A stretch of DNA of 64,000 nt from Bog-473 sp963834405 (GTDB lineage: Bacteria > Actinomycetota > Acidimicrobiia > Acidimicrobiales > RAAP-2): contig CAWIBX010000007.1 of the NCBI GenBank assembly GCA_963834405.1, positions 496,001 through 560,000 of the forward strand, given 5' to 3'. Shown in pieces: positions 46,988-55,422 of the stretch (its first letter is position 1; every line of letters starts with the position of its first letter). Under the pieces are notes generated by a model, which saw only the letters and a list, made by a program, of their open reading frames with translations, ran no database searches and had not been told where the DNA came from. The position numbers and the translations under genes were made by a program.

Positions 46988-47233
46988 ACCCGTGCGGTTC
47001 GGCGCTTGGCCGCCGGCCAGTTGCTTGAGATCTCTCGGCGCGAGCTCGCCCTGTGCTGCATAGGCGACCCTTTCTACGTTCTCCTCGAACTCAGCGCGAG
47101 CGAATCGGACCTGTGACTCGAACCACTTGACGTGCCGCAGCGGCACGGCACCGGGGAACATCTGAGCAAGACCTGTTGTGATCTGGCGAGCCATCTCGTC
47201 ACTGCTAACCGTGTCCGTGAGGTTGATCGCCAT
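46987..47233 (-). CDS. Hypothetical protein, 3' end cut by the IS5 remnant
   Basis: From ATG 47233 the frame reads 'MAINLTDTVSSDEMARQITT', 'GAVPLRHVKWFESQVRFARA' and 'EFEENVERVAYAAQGELAPR', then runs into the IS5 fragment at about 46987 without a natural stop. The family is unknown; the sequence looks like a normal alpha-beta protein. It is treated as a broken gene. Confidence 0.5.
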
Positions 47234-47455
47234 TCCGTTCAGAATGAATCGCAAAGCGCTGTTCTTGGCGAGCAGAGAGCCCTTGCTCCGACCGCTCTGG
47301 CATTGGAGGCCGCTGTCAACGGGATGCAAGAGGCGATTCGAGTGGGAACCTCCGAGATGGCCGATGATCCGGCCGTTCAGATGCTCCTGGCTCTTACGAA
47401 CGGTCTCCTCGCATCAGTCATACAGTTGGCCAAGGAGATCGACGATCTGAAGTGA
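47132..47455 (+). CDS. Possible small helical protein, start uncertain
   Basis: The C-terminal half reads 'LALEAAVNGMQEAIRVGTSE' and 'LLALTNGLLASVIQLAKEID', a plausible helical hairpin. The N-terminal half overlaps the divergent gene that starts at 47233 and is unlikely to be coding, so translation may begin near 47300. No clear ribosome site was found. Confidence 0.4.
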   Translation: MPQRHGTGEHLSKTCCDLASHLVTANRVREVDRHSVQNESQSAVLGEQRALAPTALALEAAVNGMQEAIRVGTSEMADDPAVQMLLALTNGLLASVIQLAKEIDDLK

Positions 47456-47833
47456 TGCTCAAGCCCGGGGATCCCTGGCCCCGGCTTCACGGTTGAGCCG
47501 GCCGGTGGTGACGGATGGCTGAACGTTGTTCGGGGGTTGTGCCGCATTAGGTCCGCTTGGCTCTATTGCGAAATCGGCGGCTTGTTCAGCATGCCAAGCG
47601 GGGGCGGTGATGGCGTGCAGGGACCACATCACCGTCTCGTCGTCATCGCCCCTCCCCTTCTGCTGATGCGTCCTCCTCCACCCAATCGAGGGGCCGCTTC
47701 CGCGGCGGATTCGCCATGCGCCGCGGGGGTATAAGTAGGAACACCTACGTCAGTCACGAGACATAGGTGCGGCGGCTCCTCTTCCCCTTCCCAGGCTGGG
47801 GGCCGCTTCGCGTGGCCTCCCGGCGTACCCTCG
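47456..47833. other. Gene-free stretch
   Basis: No gene supported. A weak inverted repeat (CACCTA ... TAGGTG) lies near 47740-47768, just upstream of the Cys/Trp-rich gene. Confidence 0.45.
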
Positions 47834-48076
47834 TTGTTCAAACCCGATGCCGAAGCCGCGGGCAGCGAGCCCTGCCCCGGCTTCATCGCCAAGCCGGACC
47901 GGTGCTGGCGGATGGTCTACAGCCGCCAGCTGCAGCCGGCCCATTGCCATGCGGCGCCGTGGTGGACCGGGCGGTGGTTCTCTCCCCCCGGCGACCGATG
48001 GTGGTGGGTGTGGGCGTGTCGAGACCACCTCGAAGGGCTAACAGGGCTCCGGGAGTTCGGGCGGTCCTGGTCTTAG
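47834..48076 (+). CDS. Small Cys/Trp-rich protein, unknown family
   Basis: 80 residues from TTG 47834. Key parts are 'CPGFIAKPDRCWRMVYS', 'HCHAAPWWTGRWFSPPGDRW' and 'WVWACRDHLEGLTGLREFGR'. The Cys/His spacing suggests a zinc-binding fold. A broken paralogue at 48593-48791 keeps the R-C-W-R-M, H-C and D-H-L-E-G-L-T-G-L-R-E-F-G-R positions, which shows the frame is real. The start is uncertain. Such small Cys/Trp proteins are common on actinobacterial mobile elements, but the role is unknown. Confidence 0.6.
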   Translation: MFKPDAEAAGSEPCPGFIAKPDRCWRMVYSRQLQPAHCHAAPWWTGRWFSPPGDRWWWVWACRDHLEGLTGLREFGRSWS

Positions 48077-48095
48077 GTACGCGCTTATCTGGGTG

Positions 48096-48548
48096 TCAAT
48101 TGAGCGGCGGAGGATTGTCATAGTCCCCGGTCTCTTGGCTCACCCGGCGCGCCTGACGGACGTCGTAACCGGCTTCGCGCCAGCGCTTCATCTGTTCGCG
48201 AGTAAAACCCGAATGGCCCCGGTAGTCCCCCTGAACCCATAGCTCGGTCTCGCGCCGTTCGCGCTCGATCTCGCCTGCATCGGCCGGTGACTTACCTTCG
48301 TTGCGGTAGCGCATCGCCGTGCCGGGATCGGATATCCAACGCCGCCATTGAGACTCCTCCTCGTAGGAGAACCCCGCTTGCGACCATCGTAGGTGTTCAT
48401 GGTGGTCGCTGATCTTCCGCGCGTCGTCCGTGCTCTTTTGGTACTGCCGTTTTTCCCTTTGCACCAAGAGAGCTGCAATCAAAGCGACTACCGCAAGGAA
48501 GAGCGGCACCACTAACGAATTAGCGCTTACAGCGGTCACGAACGCCAA
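48096..48548 (-). CDS. Single-pass membrane protein, unknown function (150 aa)
   Basis: The N-terminus has one membrane helix ('SLVVPLFLAVVALIAALLVQ'). A charged cytosolic part follows, with 'KISDHHEHLRWSQAGFSYEE' and 'GFTREQMKRWREAGYDVRQA', two short helical motifs that look like repeated W-x-x-A-G-x-x-x-x-E units. No family recognised. It is convergent with the Cys/Trp-rich gene. Confidence 0.6.
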   Translation of the reverse strand: MAFVTAVSANSLVVPLFLAVVALIAALLVQREKRQYQKSTDDARKISDHHEHLRWSQAGFSYEEESQWRRWISDPGTAMRYRNEGKSPADAGEIERERRETELWVQGDYRGHSGFTREQMKRWREAGYDVRQARRVSQETGDYDNPPPLN

Positions 48549-48592
48549 TTCAACACCGTCTGGCGTCGAGCGCGACGACCTACAGTTTCGCC

Positions 48593-48791
48593 ATCCACGC
48601 TGCGGGGTCCGGCCGTTGCTGGCGCATGGGGTCTATGACCGGAACCTCCATGCACGCACTGCACTGAGACGCCGTCGTGGACCGGGTGCTGGTTCTCGCC
48701 ACGCGGTGATCGCTGGTTCCGCGTCTGGGCCTGCCCTGACCACCTCGAGGGGCTGACGGGGCTACGCGAGTTCGGCCGGCGGCAGTCCTGA
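48593..48791 (+). pseudogene. Broken paralogue of the Cys/Trp-rich protein
   Basis: One frame reads 'GRCWRMGS'; after a shift another reads 'HCTETPSWTGCWFSPRGDRW' and 'VWACPDHLEGLTGLREFGRR' with a natural stop at 48791. The similarity to the gene at 47834 is clear over the whole domain. Confidence 0.65.
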
Positions 48792-48807
48792 CCGCGCAAC
48801 GACGCCG

Positions 48808-49017
48808 ATGTCTGTCCACCCGTTGTGCGAGCCAGGCCCTTCTGGCTCTAACTCGGCGCCGGCTCGAACCGGCACGATCGTTGTTATCGGGGAGCGGCGT
48901 GGCGACATGGGCTTCCCCCATGTCGGCGATGGGCGCGGCCCCCGGCTCTGGACGACGCGCGAGCTGGCCGAGCGGCGCGAGGCGAAGTGGCGCTTCGGCG
49001 GGGGCCGGTTCGCGTAA
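48808..49017 (+). CDS. Possible small basic protein (69 aa)
   Basis: ATG 48808; the C-terminal half 'PRLWTTRELAERREAKWRFG' looks like a real helix, while the first half is Pro/Gly-rich and uninformative. It lies right behind the broken Cys/Trp gene. No family known. Confidence 0.35.
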   Translation: MSVHPLCEPGPSGSNSAPARTGTIVVIGERRGDMGFPHVGDGRGPRLWTTRELAERREAKWRFGGGRFA

Positions 49018-49098
49018 AGACCCTCTAGATAAAACCGGCTCGTCACGCTCCGTACAGCCGCGGTTCACGTGGCCCATTTAGGGTTATGTACGAGCGAG

Positions 49099-49225
49099 AC
49101 GGCCGGCGCCTTTCCCCCGTCCCCCCCCGGAGGGGAGCGCCGGTCGTTTGGCGTCACGACGTGACGCGCTGATCTAACGCTCGGGCGGTGGGCGAAACGG
49201 CCCCGCGTCGGCGGGGTCGTTTCGC
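49099..49225. other. Cluster of three strong hairpins
   Basis: Stem 1 pairs 49099-49109 (ACGGCCGGCGC) with 49137-49147 (11 bp, one G-T). Stem 2 is GCGTCAC-GAC-GTGACGC at 49151-49167. Stem 3 pairs GCGAAACGGCCCCGC with GCGGGGTCGTTTCGC at 49192-49225. The three follow one another in a gene-free stretch; they may be terminators, a structured RNA, or part of an origin or transfer site. Confidence 0.7.
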
Positions 49226-49684
49226 GTCTCAGTACGTTGCCGTGCCCCCTATTCCATACCGGCACCATGGGCTAGGTAATCGAGGCTCGATCAGTCCTGT
49301 TGAGGCCGGTGGGCGGGGTGGTCGTGCGGGTGTTGTCGCATTTGCGGTGCACGCCCTCCGATCTCACCCTTAAAGCCCAAACGCCGCAAGATCCATGTGC
49401 CAATCCGGCTGGGTGGTTTGCGTAGCTCAGCTTCCCTGGCCTCGGCTTCGTGCGAGTCGTTGAACCAAATCGGTCTTGGAGTGCGGGCTCTCCAACTCCG
49501 AGACACGCCGCCAGCGTACCGAGGAGATATGTGTGACCTCAGCTTGTGGCTGACATCGAGGGGGTGCTCCGATCGTTGGGATAGTGCGGTTCAACAGGGA
49601 TGACCGTGCTGGCGAACCGGGAACTGGGTTGTCCGTTGTCAAGGATCATTGACAACGCTTCATTCGGGTTCCACCATGGATTGC
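49226..49684. other. Stretch without a firm gene
   Basis: A minus-strand frame at 49291-49506 contains 'WFNDSHEAEAREAELRKPPS' and 'RIGTWILRRLGFKGE', which could be a small protein, but it has no ribosome site and overlaps an equally open frame. Otherwise nothing is seen. Confidence 0.35.
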
Positions 49685-50011
49685 ATGAGTGATGCATGGG
49701 ACGACTGGGAACGCCTTCGCCAGGACCCAGACGCCGACCCCATCGAAGTGTTGAGCGCGATCTCGTCGTTTCAGAAGTACTTCGCCGCTATTGAGAAGGA
49801 GGCGGTGAAGGTAGCCCGGTCACAAAATCGGACGTGGCAGGAGATCGGCGCAGCTCTTGGGAGGTCTCGCCAAGCATTGTGGCAACGTGCGGCCTCTCGG
49901 GCCAGCGATTCCAAGAAGGCGGACTGGGAAGCACTTGGTCGGCGTCTTGAAGAGTCGTGGGCAACATCAGCCGAAGTTAGCCACAAGATCGGCATGCCGC
50001 CTCCGCAATAG
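49685..50011 (+). CDS. Small helix-turn-helix protein (108 aa)
   Basis: From ATG 49685: an acidic helical N-terminus ('WDDWERLRQDPDADPIEVLS') and a helix-turn-helix 'TWQEIGAALGRSRQALWQRA' of the kind seen in small actinobacterial DNA-binding proteins. The C-terminus is a further helix. It may be a regulator of the surrounding accessory genes. The frame is open to 49649. Confidence 0.65.
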   Translation: MSDAWDDWERLRQDPDADPIEVLSAISSFQKYFAAIEKEAVKVARSQNRTWQEIGAALGRSRQALWQRAASRASDSKKADWEALGRRLEESWATSAEVSHKIGMPPPQ

Positions 50012-50147
50012 CTGCCGGCTGCCCCCAACCCCCGCTTCGAGCGATGCAGGTCGGCGAGCTTCGCCATTCGCCACCATAGGGGTGAAGGAACCGGCACTTC
50101 CGAGCGGTCGCCTCCGCGCTTGATCCCCGCGGTGACATCCTGTTCTC

Positions 50148-50789
50148 GTGCCTGATAGTCCAGACCACGCCGAGATCCGCCGCAGCTACGACTTACTTGC
50201 CGAGCGGTACTCGGCTCAGCTGGGTGACGAGCTCGTCTACAAGCCCCTCGACCGGGCCTTGCTGGGTGCGCTCATCGAACAACACCTGGCTGGCACATCG
50301 ATTGTCGACCTGGGCTGCGGGCCAGGCCACGTCGCAGCCTGGCTCACCGCTCATGGAGTGGCAGCGGTTGGGATCGATATGTCTCCGGGGATGGTCGCGG
50401 TGGCCCAACGCGAGCATCCAGAGGTCGAGTTCCGGCAGGGAGACCTGCTTTCACTCCCGGCGAGCGACGGCGAGTTCGGATCGGCAGTTGCCTTTTACTC
50501 GATCATCCACCTCGGCGTTCACGAGTTGGCACCCGCGTTTTCCGAACTACGACGGGTGTTGATTGCTGGCGGACGCCTGCTCGTTGCCTTCCACGTCGGT
50601 GATGAGGTCCGACACGTCGACGAGCTCTGGGGCCAGGGCGTTGATCTTGACTTTCGCTTCCTCGAAACGGCGGCAGTGGTCGAGACCCTGGATACTGCGG
50701 GGTTCGAAATCGACGCGCAGCTAGAGCGGACGAATTACCCGGAGGAAATCGAGACCCGCAGGGCCTATGTCATGGCCCGACGTTGTTGA
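50148..50789 (+). CDS. Class I SAM-dependent methyltransferase
   Basis: 213 residues. Motif I is 'TSIVDLGCGPGHVAAWL', followed by the acidic end 'AAVGIDMSPGMVAVAQREHP', motif II-like 'VEFRQGDLLSLPASDGEFGS' and 'LRRVLIAGGRLLVAFHVGDE'. A UbiE/Methyltransf_11 type; the substrate is unknown. GTG 50148 starts the family-typical helix 'AEIRRSYDLLAERYSAQLGD'. Confidence 0.9.
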   Translation: MPDSPDHAEIRRSYDLLAERYSAQLGDELVYKPLDRALLGALIEQHLAGTSIVDLGCGPGHVAAWLTAHGVAAVGIDMSPGMVAVAQREHPEVEFRQGDLLSLPASDGEFGSAVAFYSIIHLGVHELAPAFSELRRVLIAGGRLLVAFHVGDEVRHVDELWGQGVDLDFRFLETAAVVETLDTAGFEIDAQLERTNYPEEIETRRAYVMARRC

Positions 50790-50931
50790 AGAACCGAACT
50801 CGACCCGCGATTACATCTAGAAGTGATGCCGGACTACAGAGTCGCCCCACAACGAGAAGTCGATCCCGATGACCTCCCTGACTCATAGCGCCGGGTCGGC
50901 AGCACAGGCCAACACGCAACGACCCGGGCCT

Positions 50932-51474
50932 TCAGCCGACGAAGCCCTTAACGAACGCTTCCTGTTGTCCGGACTCCACGGCGTTCGAGCAGTAGTTCTC
51001 ACGGACCCAGGTGACGGGATCGCTGGGAGGAAGTTCACACAGGATTGCCAGGCAGGCCAAGGCCGTTCCGGTTCGTCCGTGCCCTCCGAGACAACCCAAC
51101 TCAACCCGATCTCCACCGCGAGCGCGTTCCAGCAGCGATCTCAGGGCGGCTACGACCGGGGCAGAATCATTGGGCACTCCGAAATCGGGCCAGTCGATGT
51201 GATCGTGGGACCACGGCGGATCCCAGTGTGGGTCGAAATACAGACCGAAGTCGGGAGCCTGCACGCGGGCATAGGGATCCCGTGCGTCAAACGAAACGGG
51301 GGTGACCTCGGTCCCATCGGGCAGCACCACGACGGATCGGTGTAAGTGCAGATCAAGTCGCTGATGATCGTGGTCAGGGAGAGTGCACTTTGGCAGTTCA
51401 TCCTCCCGGTACCAGTGGACCTCGCACTGCGCACACACGACTACGGTTCGGATGTCAGGCACGCCTTCATTCAC
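50932..51474 (-). CDS. Protein-tyrosine-phosphatase-like protein
   Basis: 180 residues. The P-loop 'CLGGHGRTGTALACLAI' is a CX5R dual-specificity phosphatase signature with Cys and Arg in place, followed by 'DPVTWVRENYCSNAVESGQQ', which resembles the region after the P-loop in cyanophycin- and plant-type DSPs. The N-terminus has a 'VVVCAQCEVHW' Cys pair that may bind metal. Substrate unknown. Confidence 0.78.
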   Translation of the reverse strand: MNEGVPDIRTVVVCAQCEVHWYREDELPKCTLPDHDHQRLDLHLHRSVVVLPDGTEVTPVSFDARDPYARVQAPDFGLYFDPHWDPPWSHDHIDWPDFGVPNDSAPVVAALRSLLERARGGDRVELGCLGGHGRTGTALACLAILCELPPSDPVTWVRENYCSNAVESGQQEAFVKGFVG

Positions 51475-51553
51475 GCAAGTGCCGACTCCTCGACCCCACC
51501 AAGGCCGTTGAAATGCCCCCTTTCGTCGGGGCGCACGTATGCCTTAGGAGTGG

Positions 51554-51841
51554 CTACGCGAAGTTGAGAATCCCGTATGTGTTGCAAAGACCCAGAGCGT
51601 CGATCAGAAGGAAGGCTCCGACCACGGCGAGAACGACGGGCACCTTCCATCGTCGTCCGCCCGACCTCGCGACAGGAGGCATGTACCAAAGCGGCAGCGG
51701 CGCAGCGAACTGGGTGAGATGAACGTGGATGGGGACAGCGTCCGCCGGCAGAGGTGCGTTCGGGTCGGCTGCCAGAGCGAGCTCGGTCAACTCCTCATCG
51801 GTAATGCCGGGTTCAGGGACGGATCCAAGGTCCTCGCTCAC
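51554..51841 (-). CDS. Small membrane protein (95 aa)
   Basis: An acidic N-terminus ('EPGITDEELTELALAADPNA'), a Pro-rich middle and one C-terminal membrane helix 'KVPVVLAVVGAFLLIDALGL'. The arrangement is that of a tail-anchored protein. No family recognised. Confidence 0.55.
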   Translation of the reverse strand: MSEDLGSVPEPGITDEELTELALAADPNAPLPADAVPIHVHLTQFAAPLPLWYMPPVARSGGRRWKVPVVLAVVGAFLLIDALGLCNTYGILNFA

Positions 51842-52078
51842 CTCGCCGACGCTACCCGCAGATGAGGGCGAGGTGTCACCGTCCGCCGGCTCGGAGACGA
51901 TCGCGAACGTCCCCGAGCGGCACCTCGGGGCGACCCTCGGCGTTCGTGCTCGCGCACATTCTGGGGCACCTCAGAAAGGCGTGGGTCGGCGACTACGAGC
52001 GCTGCTTGAGTCTCTGGCCTGCGGGTGGAGTTGCGGAGTTCTGTGCTGACTGGGGCATCGGTTCCGACCGTGAGTCTG

Positions 52079-52630
52079 CTAGTGCCCGGGGCGTGGGTCG
52101 CCAGGTAACAGCGACCATGAGACGAGATCGGGGCGCTGGTCTTTCACGGGCTCATAGGATCTCAACACGCCCTCGCGGGTGAAGCCCATCCTCCGCGCCA
52201 GTCGATTGGAGGCAACGTTCTCCGGGTGGATTAGCAGGAACAAGCGCTGGATGCCCTTGGAGAAGCCCCAATCAGCAACCAAGCCCAGAGCGCTGGAAGC
52301 CACCCCGCGCTGGCGGTCTGACGCCTTCATCCAGTAGTGGCCCTCCGCGCTGAGGTGCCGAACGTTCACATTGAGCCCCACTTGGCCGAGCAGCCGGTCA
52401 TCGTCCGGGTCGACGATGGCAAAACGCGGGTATCCATCTAGCCACCGTTCGTTAGACCTGTTGATCCACTCGACGGCCCCGGCTTCGGTGAGCCCGTCCT
52501 GCATGAAAGTGAAGCGGAGGATGGCAGCATCTCGGCAGGCGGCGACCAGCGCCGCCGCGTCCTTGACCTCGAAAGGACGCAGAATTACCCCTTCTGCCTC
52601 CAACCCGGGCACAGGCGGATACCAGTCCAC
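52079..52630 (-). CDS. GNAT acetyltransferase, RimJ/RimL type
   Basis: 183 residues with 'GVILRPFEVKDAAALVAACR' at the start, the acetyl-CoA site around 'YWMKASDRQRGVASSALGLV' and 'ENVASNRLARRMGFTREGVL', a hallmark of the RimJ/RimL group. It could acetylate a protein N-terminus or a small amine. ATG 52630. Confidence 0.9.
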   Translation of the reverse strand: MDWYPPVPGLEAEGVILRPFEVKDAAALVAACRDAAILRFTFMQDGLTEAGAVEWINRSNERWLDGYPRFAIVDPDDDRLLGQVGLNVNVRHLSAEGHYWMKASDRQRGVASSALGLVADWGFSKGIQRLFLLIHPENVASNRLARRMGFTREGVLRSYEPVKDQRPDLVSWSLLPGDPRPGH

Positions 52631-52896
52631 GCCCTAAGTGTTACTCAGTCGACAAGACGGCGGCGACGGGACGACGGAAGCACGCCCCCGAGCCTTTCTT
52701 CTGCGCTTCCGTGCCGGACGGGCTCCGTCCTCCAAAGCCAAGCAGATCAGACGGCTCGGGGCGCCATCCAACCGCCACATAACGCGCGCGCCCAAACCAC
52801 GGCCGCTGGTGTCCCCAACCGCCGGCCTGGTGAGGCAGGTCGGCACTTGTCGCATCCGCCAAGCTGCGAGACTTTCGAGTGGAAGGATGTGAGCGA

Positions 52897-53489
52897 GTGG
52901 CCCACATCCTTGACTCCAGCGACGAACGTCATTGTTGCTCGCCGTGGATCACCGGCTTGGCCGTGCCGCTTCTCCTCGCCGCCTGCGCCGTATTGACGGC
53001 GGCATGTTCGTCTTCGCCGGCGGTCCCCATGCCTCATCGCACTCCACAACCACAACGACGCCGCCCACCACAGTCCCCGACGAGGTCCCCTCGACAACCG
53101 CACCGCCTTTTTACGAGGTGACAACTGCTTCCATAGCGGCGTTGGGGACGGTCCTTGTCAACGGGGAAGGCTTCACCCTCTACGTGTTCGAGCCCGACCG
53201 GCAGTCCGGGAAATCCACGTGCTACGGCGAGTGCGAGAACCTCTGGCCACCGGTGTTGCTGGTGGACGGGATCAAGGCCCCCGCGGCCGGAGCCGGTGTG
53301 AATGCGTCCCTCCTCGGAACCACGGTCCGCACCGGCGGCCTCGAGCAGATCTCCTACAACGGTTGGCCCCTCTACCTTTGGCACGGCGATTCGCGGCCCG
53401 GTGAAGCCACGGGACAGGGACTCAACAACGCAGGGGCGGTGTGGTACGTGCTGGACCCCGAGGGGGTTCCAGTCACCGCTTCGCTATAG
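52897..53489 (+). pseudogene. Lipoprotein with COG4315-type repeats, frameshifted
   Basis: GTG 52897 opens a signal peptide with lipobox LTAAC ('VPLLLAACAVLTAAC'). The frame shifts between about 53010 and 53040, after which the Thr/Pro linker and two repeat units follow: 'VLVNGEGFTLYVFEPDRQSG', 'CYGECENLWPPVLLVDG' and 'ISYNGWPLYLWHGDSRPGEA'. The family of secreted 'repeat of unknown function' proteins has just this layout. A single indel separates it from an intact gene. Confidence 0.75.
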
Positions 53490-53591
53490 CTACGGGCATC
53501 CCGGATCGTTGAAGAGCTGACCATTCAGACCGGCCCCGCTCGCTGCCGGGATGCGCGGGCGGCCCCACCTGCCCCGAAGTACCTTGACCTT

Positions 53592-54605
53592 GTGATTTCA
53601 CCTCACGTTCGCCATCTGCGGGACAAGGTGGGCCGTGACCTTCTCCTGCTCCCCTCGACGGCAGTCCTGCCGCGAGATGACGCTGGACGCCTTCTCCTCG
53701 TCCGCCTGATCGACACGGGGAACTGGGCCACTATCGGCGGTGCGGTCGAACCGGATGAGAGTCCCCGTGACTGTGCCGTCCGAGAGGCCGAGGAGGAGGC
53801 TGGTGTCACAGTCGAGCTGGGCAAAATCCTCGGCGTCTTCGGAGGCCGCGAGTACCGCGTGACCTATCCGAACGGCGACGAGTCCGCTTACGTCGTGACG
53901 GTCTTCGATGCCACCGTGGCGGGGGGAACCCCTCGACCGGACGGAGACGAGACCTCCGAGGTGGGCTGGTTCAGGCCCGACGGGCTGCCACTCGGCCAGA
54001 TGGGCGGGCTCACCAAGTCCCTCTTTCGAGACCTCGGGCTGGCTGGAGAAGAAGGCACCTACGCGGGTCAGCCGATCCTCGTGCTTGTCACCGGCCTCCA
54101 AGGCACCGGCAAGTCGACGGTCGCCGGGCTTGCGTCCAACTTGCTGGGCGCTCCACTCCTCGCCCACGACTGGGCCATGAGCGCCCTCCGACCATACCAA
54201 GAGGTTCAGGCGGCGCTCGATGCCATGGAGCCACCTGGACACGGGCGGGTGGGGTGGTCTCTCCTTCGTGCCCTGGCTCAATCGCAGCTGCGGAGCGGTT
54301 CGTCTGTTGTCCTCGACGGCGTGGCACGGCCACCACAGGTGGAGTCACTGCGACTGCTCGCAGCAGAAGAAGGAGCGCGGTTCTTGGTCATCATGACCGA
54401 GTGCTCCGACCTAGAACTTCATCGGTCCCGCGTCCATAATCGGGAGCGAGGCATCCCCGGCTGGTACGAGTTCGACTGGGGCCATGTGGAGGAGTCACGC
54501 AAGAACTGGGACCCGAACATGGCTGTCGACTTGAAGGTCGATACTACGGAGCCTGTATTGGCGATCCGGGAGGTCCTCGGCCACCATGTCGCCACCCTGA
54601 AATGA
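53592..54605 (+). CDS. Nudix hydrolase fused to a P-loop kinase-like domain
   Basis: 337 residues. Residues about 15-145 are a Nudix domain; the box is 'GGAVEPDESPRDCAVREAEE' with 'EAGV', so all metal-binding Glu are present. Residues about 155-335 form a P-loop domain with Walker A 'VTGLQGTGKSTVAGL', resembling the AAA_33/zeta-toxin-like kinases of small molecules; 'RFLVIMTECSDLELHRSRVH' fits the lid/Arg region. A phosphohydrolase and a kinase in one chain suggests paired handling of a nucleotide or sugar phosphate. GTG 53592 is the start. Confidence 0.85.
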   Translation: MISPHVRHLRDKVGRDLLLLPSTAVLPRDDAGRLLLVRLIDTGNWATIGGAVEPDESPRDCAVREAEEEAGVTVELGKILGVFGGREYRVTYPNGDESAYVVTVFDATVAGGTPRPDGDETSEVGWFRPDGLPLGQMGGLTKSLFRDLGLAGEEGTYAGQPILVLVTGLQGTGKSTVAGLASNLLGAPLLAHDWAMSALRPYQEVQAALDAMEPPGHGRVGWSLLRALAQSQLRSGSSVVLDGVARPPQVESLRLLAAEEGARFLVIMTECSDLELHRSRVHNRERGIPGWYEFDWGHVEESRKNWDPNMAVDLKVDTTEPVLAIREVLGHHVATLK

Positions 54606-54696
54606 CTGTCCCACTTCGCCAATGGTGAGGCACTCCGGCAGATAGGTGATACCCCGCAAGAGGCAGATCGCGAGGTATCTGCAGCCGTGTTCTGCC

Positions 54697-55422
54697 CTAT
54701 CTGCGGACAGCTGTTGCTAGATGCGCTACAAGTCGTCCTGGCATTGTTCCCTCGCCTATGGACTCCAGCACGCCCCTCTGATACCCGTCTAGCTGCTCCG
54801 CAGTAAGTCGCTCCATGACGCCCCGCCAGCCATGGGACCAGCACCATTTCCAGTAGGTCTCGGCGTCCTCAAACTCGAACTCCAACACCTCCTCGGCGCG
54901 CTCCACCCTGGACAGTGGCATGTCGTATAGCAGTTGATCCACGAAGTGCTGGCCGGACGAGGGTGGCGCATCTTCGACCGTAACGCCAAGTTCATCCAGA
55001 AGCGCCGCATGCCACTGCCACCGTGCGTCCTCTTCCCACCACCATCCTTTGGATATAGAGATTCCGAATGTTCCCCCCGAGCGCAACACTCGGCACATTT
55101 CGGCCACCGCCGATTGCGGATCAAACATCGACTGGAGCGCGATTCCCGAAAGCGCCACATCGAATGAGGCGCTTCGAACGCCAAGAAATGCTGCATCCAT
55201 CACGGCCGTCATGAAAGATGTCGGCGTACGTCCACCAAGCCGATATCGCAGTTCGACGAGCATTTTGGCGGCGAGATCGACGGCTAGCACAGAACCGCTC
55301 GATCCCAGCCGTAGGGATGCGGCCAGGCTAACGACGCCGGTTCCGGCACCAACGTCGATCAGCTTCGACCGGGCCGGAATCTGCTCCCATCCGCTTGCTC
55401 GCCAGAATCCGAGGGGGATCAC
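54697..55422 (-). CDS. SAM-dependent methyltransferase with a chimeric N-terminus
   Basis: 241 residues. Motif I is 'SKLIDVGAGTGVVSLAASLR', then 'SVLAVDLAAKMLVELRYRLG' and 'EMCRVLRSGGTFGISISKGW'. Motif I comes after only about 20 residues, fewer than normal, and the first part 'GFWRASGWEQ' matches the C-terminal end of the GNAT protein at 25.5 kb. The true N-terminus was therefore replaced by a fragment of a duplicated GNAT gene, and the enzyme may be inactive. It is divergent from the broken second pyrF. Confidence 0.72.
   Translation of the reverse strand: MIPLGFWRASGWEQIPARSKLIDVGAGTGVVSLAASLRLGSSGSVLAVDLAAKMLVELRYRLGGRTPTSFMTAVMDAAFLGVRSASFDVALSGIALQSMFDPQSAVAEMCRVLRSGGTFGISISKGWWWEEDARWQWHAALLDELGVTVEDAPPSSGQHFVDQLLYDMPLSRVERAEEVLEFEFEDAETYWKWCWSHGWRGVMERLTAEQLDGYQRGVLESIGEGTMPGRLVAHLATAVRR

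Noticed and set aside
47233..49684. A phage or plasmid module
   Set aside because: Small orphan genes and hairpins are suggestive, but there is no integrase, Rep, relaxase, terminase or capsid gene to support it.
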